Shown here one piece after another: positions 15,650-23,998 of a DNA stretch of 64,000 nt; position 1 is the stretch's first letter; every line of letters starts with the position of its first letter. The DNA comes from Paenibacillus puerhi (lineage in GTDB: Bacteria > Bacillota > Bacilli > Paenibacillales > NBRC-103111), in assembly GCF_009846885.1 (NCBI RefSeq), contig NZ_WUWM01000002.1, positions 310,001 to 374,000 on the forward strand, written 5' to 3'. The notes beneath the pieces are model-generated. The model worked only from the letters and a program-made list of their open reading frames with translations. It was not told the DNA's origin and made no database searches. Made by a program: the position numbers and the translations under genes.

Positions 15650-15942
15650 GAACGATTTTTCATACAAAGGAGATGAATTCAACCGCAAAACATCCGTTTT
15701 GTTCGATTTTTCGTTCAAAATCAATTGCTATCGCCAGAGTATCGATAATTTTGTACGATTTTTCACACAAATTAGATGAATCCAACCGTAAAATATGTTT
15801 TTTGTTCGATGTTTCGTTCAAAATCACGCTGAAGTACAAAAAAGCTCGGCTTCGCTGGAGTAAATGGCCGAATCCTGATCCCACTTGCTGACGAAGCCTT
15901 GCCCTCGATGACGATCTTAGCCGTGGATTCAGACGCCGTACT
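15650..15942. repeat. Dispersed repeat element, copy B
   Basis: Two tandem units of about 104 bases start near 15651 and 15754. Each has ACGATTTTTCA.ACAAA, AGATGAAT.CAACCG.AAAA and TTCGAT.TTTCGTTCAAAATC. The tail GCTGGAGTAAAT...CCTGATCCCACTTGCTGACGAAGCC is shared with copy A (10350-10645), in the same orientation. Copy A has one full unit and a half. No open reading frame is convincing. The element ends at the fragment of the BtrH-like gene. Confidence 0.7.
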
Positions 15943-16083
15943 CCTCCGCTCGTTCCCGCAATACGCAAGTCCTTGACCATGAATGCACATAGCTATTTAA
16001 ACCCGCCCATTCGCAATATTGGCAATAAAGGCATTGTTAAAATGAGCGATGAAATCTTGAAGTGGCCTTATGCTTTGAAATAA
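15943..16083 (+). pseudogene. Fragment of a BtrH-like/DUF4872 gene
   Basis: Positions 15943-16069 align without gaps to 3422-3548 of the BtrH-like gene with 12 mismatches in 127 bases (about 91%). The frame is kept: PPLVPAIRKSLTMNAHSYLN, then IRNIGNKGIVKMSDEILKWP, before a stop at 16081-16083. Many changes are silent or conservative, so the source was probably a functional paralogue. No start or upstream domain exists here. Confidence 0.85.
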
Positions 16084-16133
16084 GTACTTGTTTGTTGAGC
16101 GACCACGATCAGGTTCGAGCATAATATCAACAT

Positions 16134-16180
16134 ACAAAAAAACCTTCAACACTCGGAATGTTGTGTTTGAAGGCTTTTTG
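16134..16180 (-). terminator. Terminator of the MMPL/two-component operon
   Basis: On the minus strand AAGCCTTCAAACAC pairs with GTGTTGAAGG (loop AACATTCCGA), followed by TTTTTTTGTATG. It lies about 55 bases after the stop at 16233. T-rich flanks on both sides could make it bidirectional. Confidence 0.8.
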
Positions 16181-16232
16181 TGTGACGGAGCTGTAGGGTC
16201 GGTAACGAGTTCAATACGAACCGGGGGCCATT

Positions 16233-16631
16233 TTATATATTGCTTTTACCTTGAAACAATTTTTTATCAAAAAATAAAAGAACGATGAAGAGAATAATTC
16301 CTACTAACAATATCGATGCTGTCGTAATAAACGTAAGCATGGTAGCCGTGTTCTCCATCTTATAGTACACGAGCATACTGAGCGGCATAAGGCCGCCGCC
16401 AATCAGACTGGACCAAACATGTAATTTAGCTGTTTTTTTCATGCCGATTTCTTTAAATACATAATAAAAAATACCATATGCAAAAAGAGTTAACCAACCG
16501 ACAACTAGAATATGAGCGTGACCCGGGACCATGGCATAGTCCTTTCTCCCCGCTATATCCGATCCAAGCAAGGCACCGATCAAAGCATATACTGCCGAAA
16601 TACGCATGAGCCATTTACTATAAACTACCAT
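16233..16631 (-). CDS. Small heme-copper oxidase subunit I-like membrane protein
   Basis: The 132-residue protein has four membrane helices (about residues 8-24, 40-62, 71-90 and 98-122). The segment VPGHAHILVVGWLTLFAYG resembles a heme-ligand helix of cytochrome oxidase subunit I, with two His in GHAH. Full subunit I has 12 helices, so this is a short relative of a kind often annotated as cytochrome c oxidase in Bacillales. The ATG follows AAGGAG at 10 bases. It is last in the operon after the sensor kinase. A role in redox or heme sensing is possible but unproven. Confidence 0.55.
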   Translation of the reverse strand: MVVYSKWLMRISAVYALIGALLGSDIAGRKDYAMVPGHAHILVVGWLTLFAYGIFYYVFKEIGMKKTAKLHVWSSLIGGGLMPLSMLVYYKMENTATMLTFITTASILLVGIILFIVLLFFDKKLFQGKSNI

Positions 16632-16656
16632 TATATTCTCGCTCCTTTATGGAAAT

Positions 16657-18030
16657 TTATACCTTAGGCAATGTAATCGCTACATGAGTTCCACCACCAA
16701 GCTCACTTGACACTTGAATGCTGCCCTCATGTAATTCAACAATTTGTTTAACAATCGTCAACCCAAGACCTGTACCTTCTTTCGTTCGAGAAGCATCTGC
16801 TCGGTAGAATCGATCGAACACATGTGGAAGCTCATCTTCTCTAATACCTATCCCGGTATCTTTGAATTGAATGGCCACGTAAGGGCCACAGTCTTCCAGC
16901 TCAATTTGTATGGAGCCGTTGGGTTTATTATATTTTAAGGCATTAGTAAACAAGTTGTCCCACACCGTCTCTAATAAACTTCGATCACCCTGGTAAAGTA
17001 CAGGAGATAGTTTATAGTAGAGCTCAATCCCTCTCTCTTCGATTCGCCATAGATATTTCTGCGACAAGCTTTTGAGCTGCTCATCGAGCGAGAAGAACTC
17101 CCACTTCAATCTGCGGCTTGACTGATCTAATGACGTGAGAAGCAACAGCTGCTTCGTCAAAACCGAGAGTCGTTTGGCTTCTGTTTGAATGACTGAAGAA
17201 TAAGCAAATCGTTCTTCTTCTCTAATCGTCTGAGCGTTTAATAAATCCGCATACCCTTGGATATTGAGAAGAGGAGATTGGAAATCGTGCGACACGTTGC
17301 TAATGAACTCTTTACGTGACTGATCGTTCTCCTGCAATTGCTTCGTCATTTCATTAAAGCTCTCGGCAAGCTGTCCAATCTCATCTTTTCGATCAATCTC
17401 AAGCATATGATTGTACTTTCCCTCCGAAATTTGCTTCGTCGCTTCCGTAAGCTGCGTAATCGGACGAATCAGCCGTTTGGCAACGATGAGCATCGCGAGA
17501 AGACTAATGGCAGCCATCGATACAATCATCCCTGCAAAAATAATGTGCACCTCGGTAACAAGCAGTTCAATATTCGGTCGCAGGAATAACCCATAGCTCT
17601 CGCCTTCGTATTTAAACGGTACGCCTACTGTGTTTGCAAGCTCATTGGCAAACATTCCGCTCATAAAGATGTAGCTAGGGAATTCTATCATGCCATGATA
17701 GATATTCCCGCTAAATACAGATAGTTTTGTTGATTCCGGCAAATCCTTTACCACAAATTCACTCCCGAAAAATTGGGAATAGCCAGATTCGCTTGCCACA
17801 TAGAACTGATAGCCGACCTGACCCAGCGTGGACAAATAATGCTCCAGATTCACATGTTTATTCGTTTCTATATACTGAGTAATTTCTTGAGCAATCGCAA
17901 CATGCTTCTGATCATTGAGCTCCTCAGTGACCTGATAATAGTACATATTCGCCATGAAGAAGGCGACCATCGTACTCAACAATATCGTGATCATGGTCGT
18001 GACGAAAAATTGCCGGTAAAGTGTTTTCAC
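16657..18030 (-). CDS. Sensor histidine kinase
   Basis: The 457-residue product has membrane helices near residues 8-28 and 165-185 around an extracellular sensor of about 135 residues. These are followed by HAMP (RLIRPITQLTEATKQISEG), HisKA with the phospho-acceptor His in FISNVSHDFQSP, and HATPase_c with N (WDNLFTNALKYN), G1 (DTGIGI) and G2 (GTGLGL) boxes. It starts with GTG at 18030, overlapping the regulator stop by four bases. Partner: the OmpR-type regulator upstream. The input signal is unknown; the neighbouring MMPL exporter suggests envelope or lipid stress. Confidence 0.9.
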   Translation of the reverse strand: MKTLYRQFFVTTMITILLSTMVAFFMANMYYYQVTEELNDQKHVAIAQEITQYIETNKHVNLEHYLSTLGQVGYQFYVASESGYSQFFGSEFVVKDLPESTKLSVFSGNIYHGMIEFPSYIFMSGMFANELANTVGVPFKYEGESYGLFLRPNIELLVTEVHIIFAGMIVSMAAISLLAMLIVAKRLIRPITQLTEATKQISEGKYNHMLEIDRKDEIGQLAESFNEMTKQLQENDQSRKEFISNVSHDFQSPLLNIQGYADLLNAQTIREEERFAYSSVIQTEAKRLSVLTKQLLLLTSLDQSSRRLKWEFFSLDEQLKSLSQKYLWRIEERGIELYYKLSPVLYQGDRSLLETVWDNLFTNALKYNKPNGSIQIELEDCGPYVAIQFKDTGIGIREDELPHVFDRFYRADASRTKEGTGLGLTIVKQIVELHEGSIQVSSELGGGTHVAITLPKV

Positions 18031-18701
18031 GAAGGTTGAACCTCTAGCTTATAACCAAGACCACGGATCGTGCTGATTTCGATGTTAGCACCCAGACGGG
18101 CTAAGCGTTCGCGAACTCGCATCATATGCGTATTCAACGTATAATCATCACCTTCATAGTCATGCCCCCAGATTTGCTCCATAATCGTGCTCCGCTCAAC
18201 GACATGATTCAAACGGCTTGCTAATAAAGCGAGTAGTTCAAATTCCTTTAACGGCATAATAACCGATTTCTCACCCGTCGACACTTCGAATATTTTACGG
18301 TTAATAGTCACGTTACCTACTTGAAGGATCGATTGGTTTTCTTTTTCAAACCTTCTTAATATGACGGCGATGCGAAATAGTAATTCCTCTGGTTCGAACG
18401 GTTTTACAACATAATCCTCCGATCCTGCTAGGAATCCTTTTGATTTGTCTTCTAACTCGCCTTTTGCAGTCAAGAGGAGAACAGGAATACCGTAATCTTG
18501 ACTTAAAATTTTTGTTAATTCTATGCCATCCATACCAGGCATCATCACGTCAACTACGGCCAAATCAGGCACTTCCTTCTCCAGCATATCCAGAGCTTCC
18601 GCTGCGTCACTTGCTTTGAGCACTCGGTATCCTTGACGTGTTAGATGAATGCTTACAAGCTGTAAGATGTTCTTGTCATCATCGATCACAATGATTTTCA
18701 A
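18027..18701 (-). CDS. OmpR-family response regulator
   Basis: The receiver domain has acidic residues in VIDDDKN, the phospho-acceptor Asp in AVVDVMMPG, Thr in LLLTAKG and Lys in VVKPFEP. The C-terminal winged helix reads MPLKEFELLALLASR through RVRERLARLGANI and STIRGLGYKL. The TTG at 18701 was chosen because GGGAGGGGGG is six bases upstream; a TTG at 18719 would sit before that RBS. The product is 224 residues. It probably controls the MMPL gene 63 bases upstream, its own operon, or both. Confidence 0.9.
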   Translation of the reverse strand: MKIIVIDDDKNILQLVSIHLTRQGYRVLKASDAAEALDMLEKEVPDLAVVDVMMPGMDGIELTKILSQDYGIPVLLLTAKGELEDKSKGFLAGSEDYVVKPFEPEELLFRIAVILRRFEKENQSILQVGNVTINRKIFEVSTGEKSVIMPLKEFELLALLASRLNHVVERSTIMEQIWGHDYEGDDYTLNTHMMRVRERLARLGANIEISTIRGLGYKLEVQPS

Positions 18702-18763
18702 CTGAACCCCCCCTCCCAATCAAGACTATACAGAGCCAGCCCGCTCTGCACAAGGTTCCGTTA

Positions 18764-20867
18764 CTACTTCTTATCCTTTTCGAAGAACAGGATTAATGAT
18801 GGCAATAACATTCCACGAACTAAGAACGTATCCATGAGAATACCGATGGCGACAATGAAGCCGAAAACGAACAGGTCTGCGATGGGCATCGTCATCAATG
18901 CTGCGAAAGTTGCCGCCAATATGATACCAGCCGATGAAATGACGCCACCCGTGTTACGAATCGCAACTTCTAATGCTTCCTTCACTTTACGTGCTTTACG
19001 TTCCTCTAAGAATCGTGACACTAGAATAATGTTATAGTCGATTCCAAGAGCGACTAAGAAAATAAAGGCATATACAGGAACACGCGTACTTACCGCATCG
19101 TACCCGAAGAATACCTCAATTAGGAAAATACCGAGTCCTAATGCAGATACGAATGAGATCAGAATCGTAGCCATCATGTAGGCTGACATTTTAAACGATT
19201 TGGTCAGCACGAACAATAATACGAGGATCAGTAGCGTTTCAAGTACAACGATTACCCATATATCGCGCTGATTAACATCACGTTCATCAACTAGCTTCGG
19301 TGTAACGCCACCATAATGAATTTCTCCAGATAAGTTAACCTCCGCTAGCAAGTCATCACTACGATTACGCAGCTCCTTGACCAAATCGATCGCTTCTACG
19401 GAATAAGGATTAACATCAAGCGTCATGCTATATTTTAGAGCCTTGGCATCCTCTGTTTTATTATTCAGCCTAACAGACGCAACGCCTTCCTCGTTAAGCA
19501 ATCTCGAACTAATCGCTTCGATTTGATTTTCAGCTATGGGTTCATCGCTTGTTACTAAAATCGAGGTGGGTGCTAATTCCCCTTTATTATAGTTGGCTTC
19601 CACAATTTCATACCCTACACGAGAGGGCAAGTGCTTTTGGAAATGATTTCACTGTATCGAATTCATAATTGATGTTAAAAATATTCAATGCTGTCACAAG
19701 CATAATAATCCCTATAAGTCCGCCTGATAGTCCTGGCTTGTTGACTACAAATTTTGCAACAGGACCCCAGAAGCCATGCTTCACTTCCTCGGATTTGCCA
19801 AACTTAGGTACCTTTGGCCAGAAGGATTTGCGACCGAACAATGTGAATAAAGCGGGTAAAAGTGTGATCGATGCTAACATGATAATGGCCATCGTCATAC
19901 CAAAAATAGGTGCGAAATTCTGATAATCGCGGAAGTTCGCAAAGAATAAAATGAGCATGGCCGCAAAAATAGTACCGCCTGCAATAAATACGGGCTTACC
20001 TGTAGCACGCATCGCATGCTTCATTGCATCATACTTGCTTTCGTAATGATTCAACTCCTCACGGAAGCGCGAGAATACGAACAGGGAATAGTCAATAACA
20101 GCTGCGAACAGCAAAATACTCATAATCGACGTGGTCGAGTTATTGATTTCTAATCCGCCTGCACCCATTAATCCAATGATCTGGTTGGTAACTTGATATA
20201 CAATCGCTGTCGCTAATAATGGAATGAGCGCTAATAAAGGTGAACGGTAGATAATGATTAGAAGCAATAAAATAATTCCAATCGTTGCCAGTATTAGTAC
20301 GAAATCTGCTCGCTCAAAGAGCTTTAACGTATCGCCTACAATACCGGCAGGGCCTGTTATATAAAATTGCGTATTCGTAAGTCCTTGCGCCGCCTGATTT
20401 CCGATCTCGGCAACTTTATCCACCGTTTCGCCCATCTGACGACTGTCAGCACCAGCGTCTAACACCATCGGAATAATCATCGTTGATTTATCTTCTGATT
20501 TAAAAGATTCTACCGCCTGAGGCGGCAGGTTAGCGATATTAACAATGTCGTCTATGCCAGCTACATTAGCAGCAATAATGGTATCCATGATCACGGCTAC
20601 TTCGTCTACCTTGATTTCCCCGTTATCATTATGAAAGACGAGGATCCCAGGTGTTCCTTGATTGTTCGGAAAATACTTTTCGAGCTTTTCGTTAGCTATG
20701 ATGGACGGTGCCTCGTTAGGCAATGACTGAAAGTTCGTTACTTTGTAGTCGTTTAATTTGGGTCCAGCACTTAAACCAATCATAAGAACAAGCCAAACAA
20801 TAATTGTAATCCACATGCCCCGCTTTGTCGAAACCCGATCGGTTATGGATTGTAATAAAGTATTCAT
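18764..20867 (-). pseudogene. MMPL-family exporter interrupted by a single-base insertion
   Basis: Two overlapping minus frames make one RND-type MMPL protein of about 700 residues. The first, from ATG 20867 (RBS AAGGAGG), gives residues 1 to about 415 with the first membrane block. The second continues to 18764 with the other membrane block. The expected junction KDLPSRVGYE is recovered if the extra base at 19633 is removed. Intact YdfJ/MmpL-like proteins have two six-helix blocks and export lipids or drugs. Unless this is a sequencing error, the gene yields only a half transporter. It heads the operon with the regulator and kinase. Confidence 0.85.
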
Positions 20868-21010
20868 TATTCCCTCCTTGAGTTCTAATTCATCCATACG
20901 AATGAACTTTCTAGCTGACGTTTCACATTATATTCTCCCCGTATAAACTCAAAATAAACTTTTGATAGTTTCGAAGTCTGCTCCAGAAACTTCCTTCTGG
21001 TATTCATAAT

Positions 21011-21040
21011 AAAAAAGCCGACCCTATTGGATCGGCTTTC
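21011..21040 (-). terminator. Terminator for the MFS gene
   Basis: AAAGCCGATCC pairs with GGGTCGGCTTT, followed on the minus strand by TTTTATTATG. It lies about 175 bases beyond the MFS stop and after the alpha/beta-hydrolase remnant. Confidence 0.75.
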
Positions 21041-21048
21041 CTTGCCGA

Positions 21049-21174
21049 CGAGTGTATGCCATTTTCCCGGATGCAGCCCTCAAACTTGTCAATAACTCAC
21101 TTACTCTTGTGCAAGAGGACCAACCCGAAGCGTTCGCGAATGAACTTATCCACTTTATGAACTCGCGGCAGTGA
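21049..21174 (+). pseudogene. 3' remnant of an alpha/beta-hydrolase gene
   Basis: The plus frame reads YAIFPDAALKLVNNS, LTLVQEDQPEAFANELIHFM and a stop at 21172-21174. This matches the last 35-40 residues of alpha/beta-hydrolases (helix, then a His/Glu-Pro-x-x-F segment, then a final helix). No further upstream coding sequence is present; the terminator hairpin begins immediately before it. It is noncoding debris. Confidence 0.6.
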
Positions 21175-21214
21175 TGGTTGAAAGGTGGTTTGATCCCTGT
21201 ATCATAAACGGGGG

Positions 21215-22402
21215 TCAGTCCAAGGCGGTGGAGCTCTTAATGTTGGTAGTATGCGAAAAAAACTGACGATAAATAAAAAGAAGTGCACAAGCAAAGATGA
21301 TCCCGTAAGCATAGAACTCCAATTCGTAACCCATCCAGTAAAAAGTTGTGCCTACTACCGGGCCGATCGTCATCCATACGTAACGAAAGAAATTATAAAC
21401 CCCTGTAGATGTAGCTCGGTATAAAGGCATTACATTTGCAAGAAGCGTTGTTTGCAAAGGAAGCGATACTCCGAGAAAAATGCCGAATACAGATATACTA
21501 ACGGTTAGAATCGGTAAGGATACCGATGCGGCGATCGCAAACAAAAACACGGATGCCATATTGAACGAGGACAGTACCACCAGCAGTTTTTTCGTTTCAT
21601 AATGCTCCTGAATACGTCCGCCTATCAAACTTCCGATGACGATACAAATTGAAATGGGAAGGAACATCAACCCGGTCTGACTGGGGGTCAGTGCATACAG
21701 GTCGTCAAGGATATTGGGGAGCAATACTAATAGGGAATAAAACACCGAATATTGTACTGAGCCAAGCACCACTATGCCTAGTCCGATCCGATGAGTCAGC
21801 ACAGCGGACAATTGTCGAAAACGGAATCGGTCGCTCCCGCCTTGTACTGTTCTTGTTTCTGGCAGACTGAAGAACAGGACTATCCAAAGCGCCAAGCTAA
21901 TTCCGAGAAGAAACCAGAATAAACCGTTAATCCCATAATATTGTCCGATAAAACCGCCGAATATGGGACCGAGACCCGGTCCCAGCGCGACAAGCATTTG
22001 ATAGATACCCATAGATCGTCCGCGCATTTTGCCTTCAAACAAATCGCCGATTATCGTAATGGCAGCTACGGAGCCAACCGCAACTCCAATTGCCTGAAGC
22101 GCGCGAAAAATGATAAGAATTGGAACTGTGTACGACAATGCCGCTCCAACAGTCGCGAACAAATAAAACATAAACCCGATCAGCAGTATTCGGCGTCGAC
22201 CATATTTATCGATTAGAGGACCATATATCAGCTGCATAAATGCAAAAAAGATGGGATAAATGGAAACCGTCAAATTAACGGCATTTTGCGAGGCATGAAA
22301 TTGCTCCGCTATTTCCGGAAGCAAGGGCGTATAGATCGTTTGGGTAAACGGACCGAAGAATGCTGCCGTGGAAACTAAAAACACCAGAAATTTTTTGCTC
22401 AT
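21215..22402 (-). CDS. MFS drug transporter, DHA1-like
   Basis: The 395-residue protein has 12 predicted membrane helices, motif A after helix 2 (GPLIDKYGRRRILLIGFM) and motif C-like GPGLGPIFGGFIG in helix 5, typical of drug:proton antiporters. The ATG at 22402 follows GGAGGATGAAGT. It is divergent from an HxlR gene, and its promoter carries the same motif as the two oxidoreductase genes, so it probably belongs to the same electrophile or drug response. The substrate is unknown. Confidence 0.88.
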   Translation of the reverse strand: MSKKFLVFLVSTAAFFGPFTQTIYTPLLPEIAEQFHASQNAVNLTVSIYPIFFAFMQLIYGPLIDKYGRRRILLIGFMFYLFATVGAALSYTVPILIIFRALQAIGVAVGSVAAITIIGDLFEGKMRGRSMGIYQMLVALGPGLGPIFGGFIGQYYGINGLFWFLLGISLALWIVLFFSLPETRTVQGGSDRFRFRQLSAVLTHRIGLGIVVLGSVQYSVFYSLLVLLPNILDDLYALTPSQTGLMFLPISICIVIGSLIGGRIQEHYETKKLLVVLSSFNMASVFLFAIAASVSLPILTVSISVFGIFLGVSLPLQTTLLANVMPLYRATSTGVYNFFRYVWMTIGPVVGTTFYWMGYELEFYAYGIIFACALLFIYRQFFSHTTNIKSSTALD

Positions 22403-22439
22403 ACTTCATCCTCCGTAAGCCTATTTATTTACAACAAAG

Positions 22440-22497
22440 ATCATACATAATATACTAACAAAATATAAGTACGCACTTTTTCGTTCAATACTTACCA
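22440..22497 (-). promoter_or_regulatory. HxlR-type operator and promoter, site 2 (MFS gene)
   Basis: Read on the minus strand, TGGTAAGTATT.AACGAAA and AAAAAGTGCGT (22481-22471) precede TATGAT (22445-22440), start to start 36 bases. About 35 bases are almost identical to 22982-23016. The site also abuts the start of the divergent hxlR gene. Confidence 0.7.
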
Positions 22498-22513
22498 GAA
22501 GGAGAGTATAGTT

Positions 22514-22864
22514 ATGGCAGTCTCTGATGCTATATATGAACTGAACGGCAAAAAATATCAATGTCCCATCGAGCTTTCGGTCTCCCTGTTTGCCGGTAGA
22601 TGGAAAACAACGATACTCTGCAAGCTGCTGGATGGAAAGAAAAGATACGGGGAACTCAAAAAGTTGATCAATGGCATTAATCATAAAATGCTTGCTGAAC
22701 AATTACGTGATCTAGAGGATGCGGGGATCATCAAAAGGCATGTCTATCCCGTTGTCCCCCCAAAGGTTGAATATGAATTAACCGCTCTGGGCGAGGGATT
22801 AAAACCGGCAATCGAACATTTGCAGCAATGGGGCAAACAATTCCGATTGACGATTGAGGATTGA
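22514..22864 (+). CDS. HxlR-family regulator with conserved sensing cysteine
   Basis: The 116-residue product has the HxlR fold: FAGRWKTTILCKLL, GELKKLINGINHKMLAEQLRDLEDAG, wing YPVVPPKVEYELTALG. Unlike the HxlR at 12837 it keeps the N-terminal Cys before Pro (YQCPIELS, Cys17), the redox-sensing residue of YodB/HypR-type members that react with quinones and diamide. The ATG follows AGGAG. Likely targets are the divergent MFS gene and the oxidoreductase at 23190, which share one operator. Confidence 0.9.
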   Translation: MAVSDAIYELNGKKYQCPIELSVSLFAGRWKTTILCKLLDGKKRYGELKKLINGINHKMLAEQLRDLEDAGIIKRHVYPVVPPKVEYELTALGEGLKPAIEHLQQWGKQFRLTIED

Positions 22865-22894
22865 CAAAGCACGATCCGATACAATATATACATA

Positions 22895-22940
22895 GCGGCA
22901 GTTCGAAGCGAGTATCATACTTCGAACTGCCGCTTTTTCT
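22895..22940 (+). terminator. Terminator after hxlR
   Basis: GCGGCAGTTCGAAG pairs perfectly with CTTCGAACTGCCGC around an 11-base loop and is followed by TTTTTCTG. Confidence 0.9.
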
Positions 22941-22981
22941 GTCGAAAAAAAACGGTTGTAAGCGAGACATTGCTTCCCTTT

Positions 22982-23039
22982 TGGTAAGTATTAAACGAAA
23001 AAGTGCGTACTTATTTTTATAAAGTTTATTATGTATGAT
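22982..23039 (+). promoter_or_regulatory. HxlR-type operator and promoter, site 3 (oxidoreductase gene)
   Basis: TGGTAAGTATTAAACGAAA runs into AAAAAGTGCGT (22998-23008), followed by TACTTATTT, with TATGAT at 23034-23039, again 36 bases start to start. The block is nearly identical to site 2 in opposite orientation. Confidence 0.7.
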
Positions 23040-23081
23040 AAGTTTCGTACTTCACTTTAAGGGAGGGAGGCTGAAAGATAT

Positions 23082-23129
23082 ATGCTGTACGAGGACACGG
23101 TATGGATTGAACTGATACGAGTGACGTAG
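23082..23129 (+). CDS. Possible 15-codon leader ORF
   Basis: An ATG 11 bases after GGGAGGGAGG opens a 15-residue frame, MLYEDTVWIELIRVT, ending at TAG 23127-23129, between the operator-promoter and the oxidoreductase start. A strong RBS before a tiny frame could be a leader peptide, or a decayed 5' end. No alternative hairpins were identified. Confidence 0.3.
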   Translation: MLYEDTVWIELIRVT

Positions 23130-23189
23130 CAAATGAGCCGCTATTCGAAAAAAACGAAATCGACAAACATACGTACAGGAGTGATCTCT

Positions 23190-23723
23190 ATGAAAACGTT
23201 AGTCATTGTGTCTCACCCGAACCTGACCTCATCCCGCATTAATCAAGCATGGGTTGAAGCGTTGCAAAAGCACGATGATCTTACTATTCATCAGTTATAT
23301 AAGGCCTATCCCGATGAAACGATTGATATAGCCCGTGAACAGAAGCTTCTGGAAGCGCATGACCGTATCATTTTTCAATATCCTCTCTATTGGTACAGCA
23401 CCCCGCCCTTGCTCAAGAAATGGTTTGATGTTGTTCTTCAGTACGGCTGGGCTTATGGCCCCGGTGGGGATAACATGCAGGGTAAAGAAATCGGAGCAGC
23501 CATTTCCACGTATGGTTCGACGGCATCTTATCAGCCAGGCGGAGCCAACCGTTTTACAATTGAGGAGATCTTGAGACCCATCGAAGCGCTTAGTCATTTT
23601 ATTAGCGCCACCTACCTGCCGCCCTTCTCGTTCAGCGATGTATCTAACGTGACCGATGAACAATTAGAGCAGAGCATAATCGATTACGTGAATCATATTA
23701 GATCCGTAACGTCTGTAGCCTAA
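23190..23723 (+). CDS. NAD(P)H oxidoreductase, flavodoxin-2 fold
   Basis: The ATG at 23190 follows AGGAGTG; the frame from 23133 is longer but lacks an RBS. The 177-residue product starts TLVIVSHPNLTSSRINQAW (FMN loop), then IIFQYPLYWYSTPPLLKKWFDVV and GWAYGPGG, as in YwrO/KefF-like quinone reductases. STYGSTASYQPGG and the Leu-rich end complete the fold. Likely role: two-electron reduction of quinones. It is controlled by the HxlR-type site 3 promoter. Confidence 0.9.
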   Translation: MKTLVIVSHPNLTSSRINQAWVEALQKHDDLTIHQLYKAYPDETIDIAREQKLLEAHDRIIFQYPLYWYSTPPLLKKWFDVVLQYGWAYGPGGDNMQGKEIGAAISTYGSTASYQPGGANRFTIEEILRPIEALSHFISATYLPPFSFSDVSNVTDEQLEQSIIDYVNHIRSVTSVA

Positions 23724-23742
23724 TAGCAATAAATAATAGATT

Positions 23743-23790
23743 TCATACCCTCAACACTTAATTCTTCTGGTGTCTTGAGGGTATATTACT
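23743..23790 (+). terminator. Hairpin after the oxidoreductase gene
   Basis: ATACCCTCAACAC pairs with GTGTCTTGAGGGTAT; only a weak T-rich tail (ATTACTAT) follows, so termination may be modest. Confidence 0.55.
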
Positions 23791-23957
23791 ATCGGCAGAT
23801 CATGATGGGGGAGGCTGGACGGACATGAACCTTTCGAGACGGGCGCGCCAGCAAAGTAATGCTCCGTGGTGAAATTCGATACCGGACTAGTAAAGGCTAC
23901 AAAGCGTCACAGTCACTTCCTGTGGGCAGTCTGCCCCTAGGCAAACCACTATAAAAA
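23791..23957. other. Intergenic, nothing firm
   Basis: A frame MNLSRRARQQSNAPW follows GGGGGAGG (ATG at 23825) but ends after 15 codons. No family or RNA was recognised. It may be debris at the edge of the accessory region. Confidence 0.3.
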
Positions 23958-23992
23958 CAGAAAACCACGCCCTATGGACGTGGTTTGAATTG
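23958..23992 (-). terminator. Terminator behind tRNA-Ala
   Basis: AAACCACGTCC pairs with GGGCGTGGTTT, followed on the minus strand by TCTGTTTTTATAG, just after the tRNA 3' end. Confidence 0.75.
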
Positions 23993-23998
23993 TTTATT

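Noticed and set aside
15943-16083. Independent small gene
   Set aside because: No start codon with RBS; it is a clear internal fragment of the BtrH-like gene.
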